Shown: positions 8,926 to 16,977 of the stretch, piece after piece | Position numbering within the stretch: the stretch's first letter is position 1 | How the letters are laid out: each line of letters begins with the position of its first letter | From: a virus | DNA length: 64,000 nt | Direction: 5' to 3' (one strand) | Virus record (IMG/VR): IMGVR_UViG_3300037847_006162 | Coordinates: 1 to 64,000 of that record | The notes under the pieces: model-generated | Databases searched by the model: none | Told to the model about the DNA's origin: nothing | The model's input: the letters and a program-made list of their open reading frames with translations, nothing else | Position numbers and translations under genes: made by a program

Positions 8926-9469
8926 AAATAAATTAGTAGATACATCTGAATTTTGGAAACAAAGAATAGATGATTCTAAAATAACCGGAGATATAAGGCA
9001 CTCTGTTTTTAGAGCACCAGAACAAGAATGGCAAAAGGTTTGCAAAGATCATAAAGATATAATTAAAAAAATATTAAAGAAAAAATTTTTAAAAGGAAGG
9101 GTATATGACATACTAGATGCTGGCTGTGCATACGGAAGAGGTATTGATTTACTCCCAAAAGACTGGTCTGGTAGATACGTTGGAATAGACCAATCTCAAG
9201 ATTTTATAAATTTAGCAGAATCTAAATATCCAGACTATGAATTTTATTGTGAAAACTTAAAGCATTTGCCGTTTGAAGACAATGAGTTTGATGTGGCAAT
9301 ATGTACCAGTGTTATGATTATGGTCGTTCAAAATTTAGGATGGTTTGAATGGGAAAAAATACAAAACGAATTGCTTAGAGTTTCTAAATGTATTCTATGT
9401 CTTGAATATGGAACAACAGATACAGCTACCGCATCCTCTACATTTTATACAATAGGCGATCTATCATGA
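8912..9469 (+). CDS. Type-11 SAM methyltransferase, 185 aa
   Basis: Motif I is DILDAGCAYGRGIDLL, the strand-2 acidic end is YVGIDQSQDF, and the post-motif LPFEDNEFDVAICTS is typical of Methyltransf_11. At 185 residues it lacks much of the C-terminal substrate lid. Start 8912 overlaps the previous gene. The third methyltransferase in the cluster, so the glycan is probably methylated at more than one position. Confidence 0.8.
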   Translation: MNTDRNKLVDTSEFWKQRIDDSKITGDIRHSVFRAPEQEWQKVCKDHKDIIKKILKKKFLKGRVYDILDAGCAYGRGIDLLPKDWSGRYVGIDQSQDFINLAESKYPDYEFYCENLKHLPFEDNEFDVAICTSVMIMVVQNLGWFEWEKIQNELLRVSKCILCLEYGTTDTATASSTFYTIGDLS

Positions 9470-10332
9470 AAATATTTGCATTTTGGACGGGTGCTCCTTA
9501 CATGAAAAGCATCTTGGAAGAGTTTGAAAAACAAGGTCATGAAATAACAGATAGACCATCAGAAGATTGCGACCTACATATATGTTTGCAGATGGGCGAT
9601 CAAAATACACACAATGCACTTATTGACATCAAAAAAAGATTTCCAGATGTTCCATTTTTTACTTATGTATGGGACTGTTATGAATGGATTACGAACCCTA
9701 GACATGATAGAGGTTATGATTGGTCTGGACTTGGCAGAGTTTGCAATGTAAGTGAAAAAGTATTTGTTCCTTCTGAGGGGCAACGATACAGATGCTTACA
9801 ACATTGGGGAGTTGGTTTGGAAAAAACAAAATCAATACCCGCATACGCACCATTTTTTGAGCACCAAACATTAGATCTTGATTATGTTTGTGATCCACTT
9901 AGAGCGATCCCAGATAGACATGCTGGATGGGCAGAACGTGCTTGTTCAGAACTAAACATTCCGTATCAGCATGGAGGAAGAGGCAAAGATAAAACCATAA
10001 AAGATTGGGATGAGTATAAACAATGGATTGCTAACTCTTCATTTGTGATATGCCCGTGGTATGAGGCTTCAACAGGAGGAATGTCTCTGGTCGAAGCATA
10101 TTACATAGGCAAAGAGGTTTTAATATGCAATTCTCCGTATATGGGAGCAAAAGATTACTTTGGAGATCGTGCAAATTATTTTAAGCCAACATATGAATCA
10201 ATGAAAGAATCACTGCAAAAAATGTGGGAAGAAAGACCATCAAGATATTCTTTGAAAGATAGAAGAAAATTTTGTGAAAGATTCAGCCTAGAAAATTTTT
10301 GCAAGAATATAATAAAGGAAATTGACAAGTGA
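9466..10332 (+). CDS. Glycosyltransferase-like protein, 288 aa
   Basis: A paralogue of the gene at 6264-7151. It contains FFTYVWDCYEW, VFVPSEGQRYR and PWYEASTGGMSLVEAYYIGKE, which mark the two halves of a GT-B fold with the E-rich donor site near residue 215. Overlaps both neighbours by 4 bp. Acceptor and donor unknown. Confidence 0.75.
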   Translation: MKIFAFWTGAPYMKSILEEFEKQGHEITDRPSEDCDLHICLQMGDQNTHNALIDIKKRFPDVPFFTYVWDCYEWITNPRHDRGYDWSGLGRVCNVSEKVFVPSEGQRYRCLQHWGVGLEKTKSIPAYAPFFEHQTLDLDYVCDPLRAIPDRHAGWAERACSELNIPYQHGGRGKDKTIKDWDEYKQWIANSSFVICPWYEASTGGMSLVEAYYIGKEVLICNSPYMGAKDYFGDRANYFKPTYESMKESLQKMWEERPSRYSLKDRRKFCERFSLENFCKNIIKEIDK

Positions 10333-10922
10333 AAAAGGTATGTATTGCATCATCCAGAGAGATAGGGTCTAGATGTACAGAATGGGCTAAGTCAAATATG
10401 CCTGATGGGTTTGAGTTAGGATCTATAGAAGATTGTGAAATATTCATATCAACTCTGTACGATACTCTGATAGATAAAAAGTTCATTGAATCTAAAGAAA
10501 GATGTGTAAACTTTCATCCGGGTATTCTTCCAGACTATAGAGGGGCAGGAGCATATAGCTGGTCCTTAATAAATAAAGAAAAACATACAGGCGTAAGTCT
10601 TCATGTCATAGATCACAACATTGATAGTGGTCCTATAATTCAAATAAGAAAAACATTGATATATCCAAGCGATACATCTCAATCTTTGTATGAAAGATGT
10701 ATGGATTTATTGTTTGATATGTTCAAGAAAAACTTTAATAAGATACTAAAAGGTACATATAAAACAAAGCCTAACAATGGTGGTAACATCTATTTTAGAA
10801 AAGACCTTGAGGATGCAAAAGATATATCGCATATAATAAAAGCATTTACTTTTGACAATAAAGAATCTGCCTACTACTATAATAAAAGTGGCAAAAAAAT
10901 ATATATAGAATACGGAGAATAA
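10329..10922 (+). CDS. Sugar N-formyltransferase, 197 aa
   Basis: Transfers a formyl group from 10-formyl-tetrahydrofolate to an amine. The catalytic triad is visible: Asn61 and His63 in VNFHPGILPDYRG and Asp99 in HVIDHNIDSGPI, with the same 38-residue spacing as Asn106/Asp144 of Fmt. The tRNA-binding C-terminal domain of Fmt is missing, so this is a small-substrate enzyme like those formylating UDP- or GDP-aminosugars. The adjacent aminotransferase would supply the amine. Starts with GTG overlapping the previous stop. Confidence 0.85.
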   Translation: MKKVCIASSREIGSRCTEWAKSNMPDGFELGSIEDCEIFISTLYDTLIDKKFIESKERCVNFHPGILPDYRGAGAYSWSLINKEKHTGVSLHVIDHNIDSGPIIQIRKTLIYPSDTSQSLYERCMDLLFDMFKKNFNKILKGTYKTKPNNGGNIYFRKDLEDAKDISHIIKAFTFDNKESAYYYNKSGKKIYIEYGE

Positions 10923-10923
10923 C

Positions 10924-12054
10924 ATGGACCCCATACTAAATAAATCAGCAGAAAAATTGATTTGGGTTGCCGAGCCACAAATCGGAAAAGAAGAAGAAGC
11001 GGCATTAAGAAGATGTATAACAAATGACTGGATTTCTCAAGGTCCAAGAGTAGCTGAATTTGAAGATGCAGTAGCTAAAACTTGTGGCAAAAAATACGGA
11101 TCTGCTTGCAATTCAGGAACTACAGCATTGCATCTGGCACTTCATGTTGCTGATGTGAAAGAAGGTGACGATGTTGTTATACCCAATCTGACTATGGTTG
11201 CTTTGGGAAACTCTGTTCTGCTCGCTGGTGCTAATCCAGTTTACTGTGACTCAGATCCTGAATCTGATGTTGGAAATATTTCTTTGAATAAAATTAAAGA
11301 AGTGATCACTCCTAAAACTAAAGCAGTAATTGTTGTTCATACTTATGGAGAACCCGTTACTGATATACAAGATATTGTAGATTACTGTGATTCGTTCAAC
11401 ATCAAAGTAATCGAAGATTGTGCTGAATCACACTTTGCTACATTAGATGGTAAACCCGTAGGATCTTTCGCTGAACTTGCCATATTCAGTTTTTATTCTA
11501 ACAAGAATATTACAACTGGCGAAGGCGGTATGATTGTAACAGATTGCAAAGAAGTCAAAGATAGACTTGACAGAGTAAGAATGCACGCATTTACTCCCGG
11601 AAAACATTTTTGCCATACCGAAAGAGCGTTTGGCTATAGAATGACAGACATGCAGGCCAGCATCGGTCTTGAACAACTTAAAAAGGCAGATGCATTTATG
11701 GAGAAAAGAAGAAAAATTAGGTCATTTTATGAATGGATGCTTAAAAATTCTCACATGAATATTGCAAGAAGAAGTGTCCCAACAGAAAATTCTGGAGTTT
11801 GGGTTATGCCTATACTCACAGACTCTGAACAAAAAAGAGATGATATTAGACAGCACATAGCAAATTATGGAATTGATTCAAGAACATATTTCCAGCCCAT
11901 GAGTGAGCAATCTTTCTTGAGGTCTTATGCCACCTCTGACTATCCTATATCTGCTAGTCTTGCTAGGTGCGGTTTCTACGTTCCTCTGTATCCTAAACTA
12001 TCAGAATCTGACATAGAATATATTGTAGATAAGCTGAACTCGTATGGAGGTTAA
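10924..12054 (+). CDS. DegT/DnrJ/EryC1-family aminosugar aminotransferase, 376 aa
   Basis: PLP-dependent transaminase converting a nucleotide keto-sugar to an amino-sugar. NSGTTALHLAL is the cofactor phosphate-binding segment, VIEDCAESHF carries the Asp that contacts the pyridine nitrogen, and SFYSNKNITTGEGG places the Schiff-base lysine at residue 194. Full length for the family and most like perosamine synthetase-type members. With the formyltransferase directly upstream, an N-formylated 4-amino sugar is the probable product; the 4,6-dehydratase making the keto-sugar is not in the window and may be the host's. Confidence 0.9.
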   Translation: MDPILNKSAEKLIWVAEPQIGKEEEAALRRCITNDWISQGPRVAEFEDAVAKTCGKKYGSACNSGTTALHLALHVADVKEGDDVVIPNLTMVALGNSVLLAGANPVYCDSDPESDVGNISLNKIKEVITPKTKAVIVVHTYGEPVTDIQDIVDYCDSFNIKVIEDCAESHFATLDGKPVGSFAELAIFSFYSNKNITTGEGGMIVTDCKEVKDRLDRVRMHAFTPGKHFCHTERAFGYRMTDMQASIGLEQLKKADAFMEKRRKIRSFYEWMLKNSHMNIARRSVPTENSGVWVMPILTDSEQKRDDIRQHIANYGIDSRTYFQPMSEQSFLRSYATSDYPISASLARCGFYVPLYPKLSESDIEYIVDKLNSYGG

Positions 12055-12055
12055 A

Positions 12056-12733
12056 ATGAAATATGTATTTTGCATTGACAATCAAGAAGAAGATTTAAAG
12101 AAAATACAAATTGGAGAGATTGAAAAATTTACTGAAAATGAGAATGTATTGATCATTCCATTGGATAAAACTAAACAAAAAGAAACAATTCTAAATTATT
12201 TATCTGAACTCGATGATGAATATATAGTGTTCGTTCCTAACAATAATTTGTTAGTAGAAAAAATAGATGATAGTAAAGTAAATTACTTAAAACAAGATTG
12301 TATTAAAAATCAATTGTCATATTGCAGACTAACTGAAATGGGAAATATTAATTCCGTTGCTGATAAAAACTCTGAGATACATCCAGATAAAAGTTCTATA
12401 TTCTTTAAATGCCCCTACATATTTAAAACAGATAAGTTAAAACAAATTATATCAACATCTTTAGATGGGGAAATGTTTTGGATTAGTATGGATCTTTCAG
12501 AGGCCGCTGGATCATTTGTATATAAAAACAAACTAGATGAAGATACACCGCAATCTTTGTACTCTTGTGTGCCTACATTGATTAATGTTATAGATCAAAA
12601 TAAAAAATGGGCAGTAAATTTTATAGATTTCAACAAAAAAGTATTGCGTGACAAGATTGCAGAGTATAATATTGATATAGAGCAAAGAAATGGTAAACCG
12701 CTTTCAGGAGAGTTTGCAAATGATATGGGTTAA
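12056..12733 (+). CDS. Hypothetical protein, 225 aa
   Basis: Start set at ATG 12056 because GGAGG at 12046-12050 is 5 bp before it; the upstream ATG at 12044 contains this ribosome site. The protein begins KYVFCIDNQEED and has YIVFVPNNNLLV, giving an alternating beta/alpha pattern that recalls a GT-A (family 2) fold, but no DxD motif is clear. It lies at the end of the sugar cluster, so a glycan role is likely but unproven. Confidence 0.6.
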   Translation: MKYVFCIDNQEEDLKKIQIGEIEKFTENENVLIIPLDKTKQKETILNYLSELDDEYIVFVPNNNLLVEKIDDSKVNYLKQDCIKNQLSYCRLTEMGNINSVADKNSEIHPDKSSIFFKCPYIFKTDKLKQIISTSLDGEMFWISMDLSEAAGSFVYKNKLDEDTPQSLYSCVPTLINVIDQNKKWAVNFIDFNKKVLRDKIAEYNIDIEQRNGKPLSGEFANDMG

Positions 12734-13058
12734 TTTTGCAAAAAAATATTTGTCAGCTTTTGCTGCAAAGGATCTAAACCAATTAAAAGAAACGTATTCA
12801 GATTCTATAATTTTTTCAAATTCTAATGGTGTTATATCGGGCAAAAATCAATTACTATTGTATAATGAGAGCATATTTAAAGAATACGACATGATCAGTA
12901 TCAGTATTCAAGAGGTTGCCTATAAGAACAAAGTTATTTTTATAAACTATATAATCACAAAAACAAAAGAAGACATTTCAACATCTAGAGATGTAGTGGA
13001 TATAATCCAGATAGATAATACTAGAATCAAATCAATTAAAACTTTTTATAACAAGTGA
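12720..13058 (+). CDS. SnoaL/NTF2-like protein, 112 aa
   Basis: FAKKYLSAFAAKDLNQLKETYSD... followed by SGKNQLLLYNES and strands ending DVVDIIQIDNTRIKSIKTFYN is the layout of an NTF2-like cone fold (SnoaL/ketosteroid isomerase superfamily). ATG 12720 is preferred, with AGGAG at 12706-12710. Such domains bind small ligands or act as isomerases or hydrolases. A sugar-pathway role is possible from position. Confidence 0.6.
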   Translation: MIWVNFAKKYLSAFAAKDLNQLKETYSDSIIFSNSNGVISGKNQLLLYNESIFKEYDMISISIQEVAYKNKVIFINYIITKTKEDISTSRDVVDIIQIDNTRIKSIKTFYNK

Positions 13059-13069
13059 GGAATAATAAA

Positions 13070-13324
13070 ATGGCAGTAACGCTAAATCAAATGGCAGAAG
13101 CATACGTAGCACAAGTAGAAGAACAATTGGAAGCAGCTAAAGCACAGGCGGTTCAGGCTACACAATATGCACAGCAACTAGAGCAACACCTTGCTGAGTG
13201 CAAAAGTTCTGTAAAGGAACAAAGCGAAGTAACACCTTTTGCACCAGAACCAGTAGCAAATACTGAGACCACACAAGTTGCTTTGCCGAATCCATTTGAA
13301 TCAACGACAAAATCAGAAGATTAA
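13070..13324 (+). CDS. Small coiled-coil protein, 84 aa
   Basis: Start at ATG 13070, with GAGG at 13057-13060. Residues 5-45 form an Ala/Gln/Glu-rich helix with heptad-like spacing. The C-terminal half is Pro/Thr-rich and disordered. No known domain. Probably a small structural or chaperone-like protein. Confidence 0.6.
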   Translation: MAVTLNQMAEAYVAQVEEQLEAAKAQAVQATQYAQQLEQHLAECKSSVKEQSEVTPFAPEPVANTETTQVALPNPFESTTKSED

Positions 13325-13344
13325 TTTTTATATGTGGAAACCAC

Positions 13345-13353
13345 AGTATAATT
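13345..13353 (+). promoter_or_regulatory. Promoter-like AGTATAATT motif
   Basis: Second full copy of the intergenic AGTATAATT motif, in the 82-bp gap before the gene at 13407. A short TGTGG-AAA-CCACA hairpin lies immediately upstream. Confidence 0.45.
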
Positions 13354-13406
13354 GTATTGTATAACAAGAGTGAACAACTTTAACTTTTTTATAGAAAGGA
13401 TTTTCA

Positions 13407-13637
13407 ATGAAGACTATTGAATCTGTTAATTGGGGACTTTTGCTTGAATCAGATCGTCAGGTTAGCAAAATGATCTCCAATTGGAGCACTGGATCTCTTA
13501 CGACAAGAGAGGTAATTGGTAGACTAGCACACACTCAGTTTGCTGGTGAATTTAGAAGGTTGATTCGTAACAATGGAACAACCTATGCAAGACGCTTGGC
13601 ACGTAAAGCTTTGCGTTATCGCGGAACTAGTATTTAA
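13407..13637 (+). CDS. Small basic helical protein, 76 aa
   Basis: Strong ribosome site (AAAGGA) before ATG. The product is helical and very basic at the C-terminus (FRRLIRNNGTTYARRLARKA). It sits directly before the SSB gene, so it may be a nucleic-acid-binding accessory. Not recognised. Confidence 0.65.
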   Translation: MKTIESVNWGLLLESDRQVSKMISNWSTGSLTTREVIGRLAHTQFAGEFRRLIRNNGTTYARRLARKALRYRGTSI

Positions 13638-13660
13638 CTTAATTTGTGGAGAATATGTAA

Positions 13661-14059
13661 ATGAGTGATCTTAATAAGTGGGTCGGTTCAGGTAGAGTTA
13701 CTAGAGACACTGAACTCAGGTATACGCCCAATGGTACAGCAGTAGCAGATGTAGGGCTATGCTCAAATCGTCAATGGTCTAAGGATGGAGAGCGTCAAGA
13801 AGAGCCTACATTTCTAGACATTACACTCTGGGGTAAGCAAGCGGAAGCTTTGTCTGAATACCTTACAAAAGGAACTTTTGTTATGGTTGAAGGAAGATTG
13901 AGTCTTGATACTTGGAAAACAGAAGAAGGTGTCAATAGATCTAAGTTGCGTGTAGTCGCAGAAAAGGTCAACCTTGGTCCAAGGTCTAGTGGTTCTTCTG
14001 GCTCCACAAAAAGTAAAAGCAATCAGACAGAAGAAATTCAGGAAGAAGTCCCATTCTAA
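13661..14059 (+). CDS. ssb: Single-stranded DNA-binding protein, 132 aa
   Basis: Bacterial-type SSB with one OB fold over residues 1-110: NKWVGSGRVTRDTELRYTPN, FLDITLWGKQAEALSEYLTKG and VMVEGRLS match the family in order. The C-terminus ends in an acidic tip, EEVPF, equivalent to the DDDIPF tail that recruits repair and replication proteins. The linker is short and Ser/Lys-rich. It binds ssDNA at forks and during recombination; the polymerase, helicase and RecA genes lie 27-39 kb downstream. A tRNA-like RNA follows after 2 bp. Confidence 0.93.
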   Translation: MSDLNKWVGSGRVTRDTELRYTPNGTAVADVGLCSNRQWSKDGERQEEPTFLDITLWGKQAEALSEYLTKGTFVMVEGRLSLDTWKTEEGVNRSKLRVVAEKVNLGPRSSGSSGSTKSKSNQTEEIQEEVPF

Positions 14060-14061
14060 TA

Positions 14062-14168
14062 GGACCGACTGGTGTCTCTCTATGATAAAGTTAGATTTTA
14101 ATTCCTTTCATTACTATCTTTCATGCACTAACTCATAGAGGCTTTGGGTTCAATTCCCAATAGGTCCA
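14062..14168 (+). ncRNA. tRNA-like RNA without a D-stem
   Basis: The 3' end has a canonical T-arm: TTGGG 14144-14148, loop TTCAATT, CCCAA 14156-14160. It is followed at once by an acceptor strand TAGGTCC (14161-14167) that pairs with GGACC-GA at 14062-14068 (five pairs, one G-A mismatch, one pair). Instead of D- and anticodon arms there is an 8-bp helix, CTCTATGA 14078-14085 with TCATAGAG 14133-14140, extended by GTTAG 14090-14094 with CTAAC 14128-14132. Only 9 nt and 3 nt link these to the acceptor and T-arm. That geometry resembles the tRNA-like domain of tmRNA more than a tRNA. A terminator follows. Function unknown. Confidence 0.6.
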
Positions 14169-14178
14169 CAAAATAAAG

Positions 14179-14217
14179 GAGTCGATAATTGTATTTTTAC
14201 ATTATCGGCTCTTTTTT
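14179..14217 (+). terminator. Intrinsic terminator
   Basis: Eleven-base-pair stem, GAGTCGATAAT 14179-14189 with ATTATCGGCTC 14201-14211 (one G-U pair), followed by six T. It ends transcription of the ssb unit and the tRNA-like RNA. Confidence 0.9.
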
Positions 14218-14227
14218 ATTAACTTAA

Positions 14228-14250
14228 AAGGTGTATATAACATATAGAAT
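14228..14250 (+). promoter_or_regulatory. Promoter-like AAGGTGTATA motif
   Basis: AAGGTGTATA at 14228-14237, followed by TATAG, just after a terminator and 45 bp before a gene. The same decamer occurs at 31900 and 35928, always between a finished unit and a new one. It looks like an extended -10 element (TG before TATATA); the -35 region is poor, so an alternative sigma factor may be used. Confidence 0.55.
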
Positions 14251-14281
14251 ACCGTTTTTAATTAGATGAAAGGGTAACTTT

Positions 14282-14575
14282 ATGTTCAAATATTCCACAA
14301 TTTACCGATTAACAAATAAAGACAAGTATAGATCAGCCAACCCCTTCTACTACCACATAAGAACAGAAGAAAACGACAGTGACTATCTATTCACTGAAGC
14401 AGATATGAAAGACGCAAGATTGCGTGCTTTGAACAATAAAGAAGATTTACCAAATAAACAGTTTGTTGCTGTTAAAGAGCATGATAATTCTTTTTTATAT
14501 GGTTTATTTTTAGGATTTTTAACAGCAGCATTTATTTACTGGTTAGGAAAAATATGCGTGGAGACTCTAATTTAA
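14282..14575 (+). CDS. Membrane-anchored protein, 97 aa
   Basis: Polar N-terminal 70 residues, then a single hydrophobic segment near the C-terminus (LYGLFLGFLTAAFIYWLGKI), so probably tail-anchored in the inner membrane. First gene after a terminator and a promoter-like motif. Family not recognised. Confidence 0.65.
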   Translation: MFKYSTIYRLTNKDKYRSANPFYYHIRTEENDSDYLFTEADMKDARLRALNNKEDLPNKQFVAVKEHDNSFLYGLFLGFLTAAFIYWLGKICVETLI

Positions 14576-14721
14576 GCGATAGTGATTTTTTTAAATCTCA
14601 AAACATGTATAGGCAAAAGGCTAAAAAAATATACAATTTTGATAAAAAATTTAAGCTCAAGAAACCAGAATCAAAAAAGAACTTTTTTACAAAGTTTATA
14701 AATTTTATAAGGGGAAAATAA
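14554..14721 (+). CDS. Small basic protein, 55 aa
   Basis: ATG 14554, with AGGAAA about 6 bp upstream, overlaps the end of the membrane protein gene and runs to TAA 14719-14721, 1 bp before the next start. The product is very Lys/Phe-rich, especially KLKKPESKKNFFTKFINFIR. Gene packing and the ribosome site support it; no homologue is recognised. Confidence 0.55.
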   Translation: MRGDSNLSDSDFFKSQNMYRQKAKKIYNFDKKFKLKKPESKKNFFTKFINFIRGK

Positions 14722-14722
14722 A

Positions 14723-16684
14723 ATGCCTTTGAAAAAATGTAGTGAAAACGGATGGAAGTGGGGAGATGAAGGAAAATGCTATACAGGAAGAGATGCTAAA
14801 AAGCAAGCAATCAAGCAAGGAATAGCAATAGAGGGGCCAAAAAAGTTTTCTCAAATGGCATATGACCAAGGGTTTGAGCTTTCTGAAGCTGAGATAGAAT
14901 ATGTGCTAGAATGTGGATATCAACAAGGCATGAGCTTTTCAGACGGAATGGCCTGTGGTGCAATGCTTGCATTGACTGATGGTTTTACAGAAGAAATTAA
15001 TGAATCAAATTTTTATATTCCTAAAGACTCAGAGTATTTAGAGTCTGATTGTAATTGCGATGATGACGAAGAATGGGATTGGGCGAACAACCGTCCGGGT
15101 CTTTGGGAAAACATTAGAAGAAAAAAGCTACGCGAAGGCAAAAACTACAAACCTGCAAAAACTGTCAAAGAAGGCAGACCTACTCAAGAACAATTGAAAA
15201 GAGCACAGTCTAAAGAGCTTCAAAGAGATGTTTATGATAATCCCGGAGAAGCAATGAAGCGTGCGAAAGAGCTTGGGCTTGATGGTATCCATGATCATCC
15301 CAGCAAAAAAGATCCTGAAAAGAAAGTATATATGCCCGGAAAAACTCATGATGCGTATGAAAAAAAGCTAAGAGAAGAAATGAGTAAGGCTGAAGTAGAA
15401 TGTTATGCAGACCATGCAGAGGCTCTTCAAAGGGGTAAACCGGGACCAAATGATCCACGCAAAACACCAGCACCTAAAAAAGATCAGAAAAAAGGCTCTA
15501 AGAAAAATAAACCAGATAGTGCTAAAGACGACAAGGGTAAAATAACTTTTAGTCAAAAGACAATTGACAGATTAAAAAGTAAGATTGCAGAACACAACAA
15601 AAAAGGCAAGGGAAGTAAAGCTTCCTTGGGTGCTTTAAAAGCCGTTTACAGAAGAGGTGCAGGTGCTTATAGCACAAGTCATGCACCTAAAATGAGCAGA
15701 GATGGATGGGCTATGGCAAGAGTGAATGCATTTTTATATTTGCTTAGAAATGGAAGACCAAGCAATCCTAATTACAAACAAGACAACGATCTTTTACCAT
15801 CTTCTCACCCCAGATCATCAAAAGCAGCGATGACGGAAAAGCAAAAAGAAGCTCTTGATAAAAATAAAGACGGTAAAATTACCAAAGAAGATTTTGAAAT
15901 GTTGCGTAAAAACAAGACAAAAAGCTCTGAAGAAAAAGCAGGACCAATGGAAGACTACATTTTTGTATCCAAGGAAAAGGCCATGAAAATGGCAGAGAAA
16001 TTGGGCATGGATGGAGTTCATAAGTCTGTTACGGCTGATAATTCAATTCTATATATACCGGGAAAAACAGAAAAAGAATTTTTTGATTGGTATAGAAAAC
16101 ATGGTGGAGAAGATGCCAGAGCATCTTATGCTTATAAAGATCCATTTACTGGTGAAACATATTATTTTGAAAGACCGGGGGTTTATAGCAAAAATGGAAG
16201 AAGGCTGGTCAGGGCAGAAGAGCAAACAGAAGGTTATGGCTTGCCAAAAAAGATTGTAGAAAAAGAGCTTAAAAAACAACATGCAGATTGGCATAAACCC
16301 GGAGCATCACCACCTAGTAAATTCAAAGCTAAAAAGAAAAAAGATGAGAAAGAGCACACTTCTTTTGTTAGAAAGAATCAGGTTACTGCTCCACCTACAA
16401 TGACATGGCAAGACGCTGCCGTAAAAGATGGTAAAAAAGTTAAACTAAATAAACCATTCAGAACTCCAGATGGTCCCAAGAAATTTTCTGTCTACGTTAA
16501 AAATGAAAAGGGTAATGTAGTAAAAGTAAACTTTGGCGACCCAAACATGGAAATAAAAAGAGACGACCCAAAAAGAAGAAAAAGTTTTAGAGCAAGACAT
16601 AATTGTTCTAATCCCGGACCAAAATGGAAAGCAAGATATTGGAGTTGCTGGCAATGGCGTGCATCTTCACCGGTAAAAGGTTAA
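14723..16684 (+). CDS. Large basic repeat protein, possibly virion-associated, 653 aa
   Basis: A mosaic, Lys-rich protein. An alpha-helical repeat occurs twice, EAMKRAKELGLDGIH...VYMPGKTHDAYEKKLRE near residues 175-215 and KAMKMAEKLGMDGVH...LYIPGKTEKEFFDWYRK near 420-465. In between is an EF-hand-like loop (DKNKDGKITKEDF). The C-terminal ~70 residues (KFSVYVKNEKGNVVKVNFGD to KWKARYWSCWQW) resemble a conserved domain of marine phage proteins of unknown function. A segment near 310-350 (GAYSTSHAPKMSRDGWAMAR) is also phage-like. Probably packaged with or assembled near the capsid; this is inference. Confidence 0.7.
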   Translation: MPLKKCSENGWKWGDEGKCYTGRDAKKQAIKQGIAIEGPKKFSQMAYDQGFELSEAEIEYVLECGYQQGMSFSDGMACGAMLALTDGFTEEINESNFYIPKDSEYLESDCNCDDDEEWDWANNRPGLWENIRRKKLREGKNYKPAKTVKEGRPTQEQLKRAQSKELQRDVYDNPGEAMKRAKELGLDGIHDHPSKKDPEKKVYMPGKTHDAYEKKLREEMSKAEVECYADHAEALQRGKPGPNDPRKTPAPKKDQKKGSKKNKPDSAKDDKGKITFSQKTIDRLKSKIAEHNKKGKGSKASLGALKAVYRRGAGAYSTSHAPKMSRDGWAMARVNAFLYLLRNGRPSNPNYKQDNDLLPSSHPRSSKAAMTEKQKEALDKNKDGKITKEDFEMLRKNKTKSSEEKAGPMEDYIFVSKEKAMKMAEKLGMDGVHKSVTADNSILYIPGKTEKEFFDWYRKHGGEDARASYAYKDPFTGETYYFERPGVYSKNGRRLVRAEEQTEGYGLPKKIVEKELKKQHADWHKPGASPPSKFKAKKKKDEKEHTSFVRKNQVTAPPTMTWQDAAVKDGKKVKLNKPFRTPDGPKKFSVYVKNEKGNVVKVNFGDPNMEIKRDDPKRRKSFRARHNCSNPGPKWKARYWSCWQWRASSPVKG

Positions 16685-16710
16685 ATTAAAAACTTATATA
16701 AGGAAAAAAA

Positions 16711-16977
16711 ATGAGCCATAGTAATTATGATCATAGACATTACGTGATAATTTCAGTTAGTGATTTAGGTTTGATAGACTTTGATCAGGTTTTAGAAACG
16801 TCTATTTCAACTGTACGCAAAAGCATAGATGAGACATTGACATTTGTAAAATATGAAGGTGACATGCCTTCAAGTGTAGCCGCCTGCACTACCAAGAGTC
16901 AAGAGTATTCTCATAGTGAGATTCTGGCGATTCTTAATGCTAATGATGGAGTTTGGTGGGTAGAGGAGTCGGAGTAA
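16711..16977 (+). CDS. Hypothetical protein, 88 aa
   Basis: AAGGAAAAAAA before ATG. The sequence is of mixed alpha/beta type with no Cys clusters apart from one Cys near residue 59, and ends GVWWVEESE. Its stop overlaps the next start (TAATG), so it belongs to the LamG transcription unit. Not recognised. Confidence 0.6.
   Translation: MSHSNYDHRHYVIISVSDLGLIDFDQVLETSISTVRKSIDETLTFVKYEGDMPSSVAACTTKSQEYSHSEILAILNANDGVWWVEESE

Noticed and set aside
12690-12719. Longer start for the NTF2-like gene
   Set aside because: AGGAG at 12706-12710 lies downstream of ATG 12690 and fits ATG 12720.
15128-16654. Several 62-87-codon frames on the minus strand inside the large basic protein gene
   Set aside because: Very Phe/Leu/Ser-rich translation of an AT-rich antisense strand; no ribosome sites.
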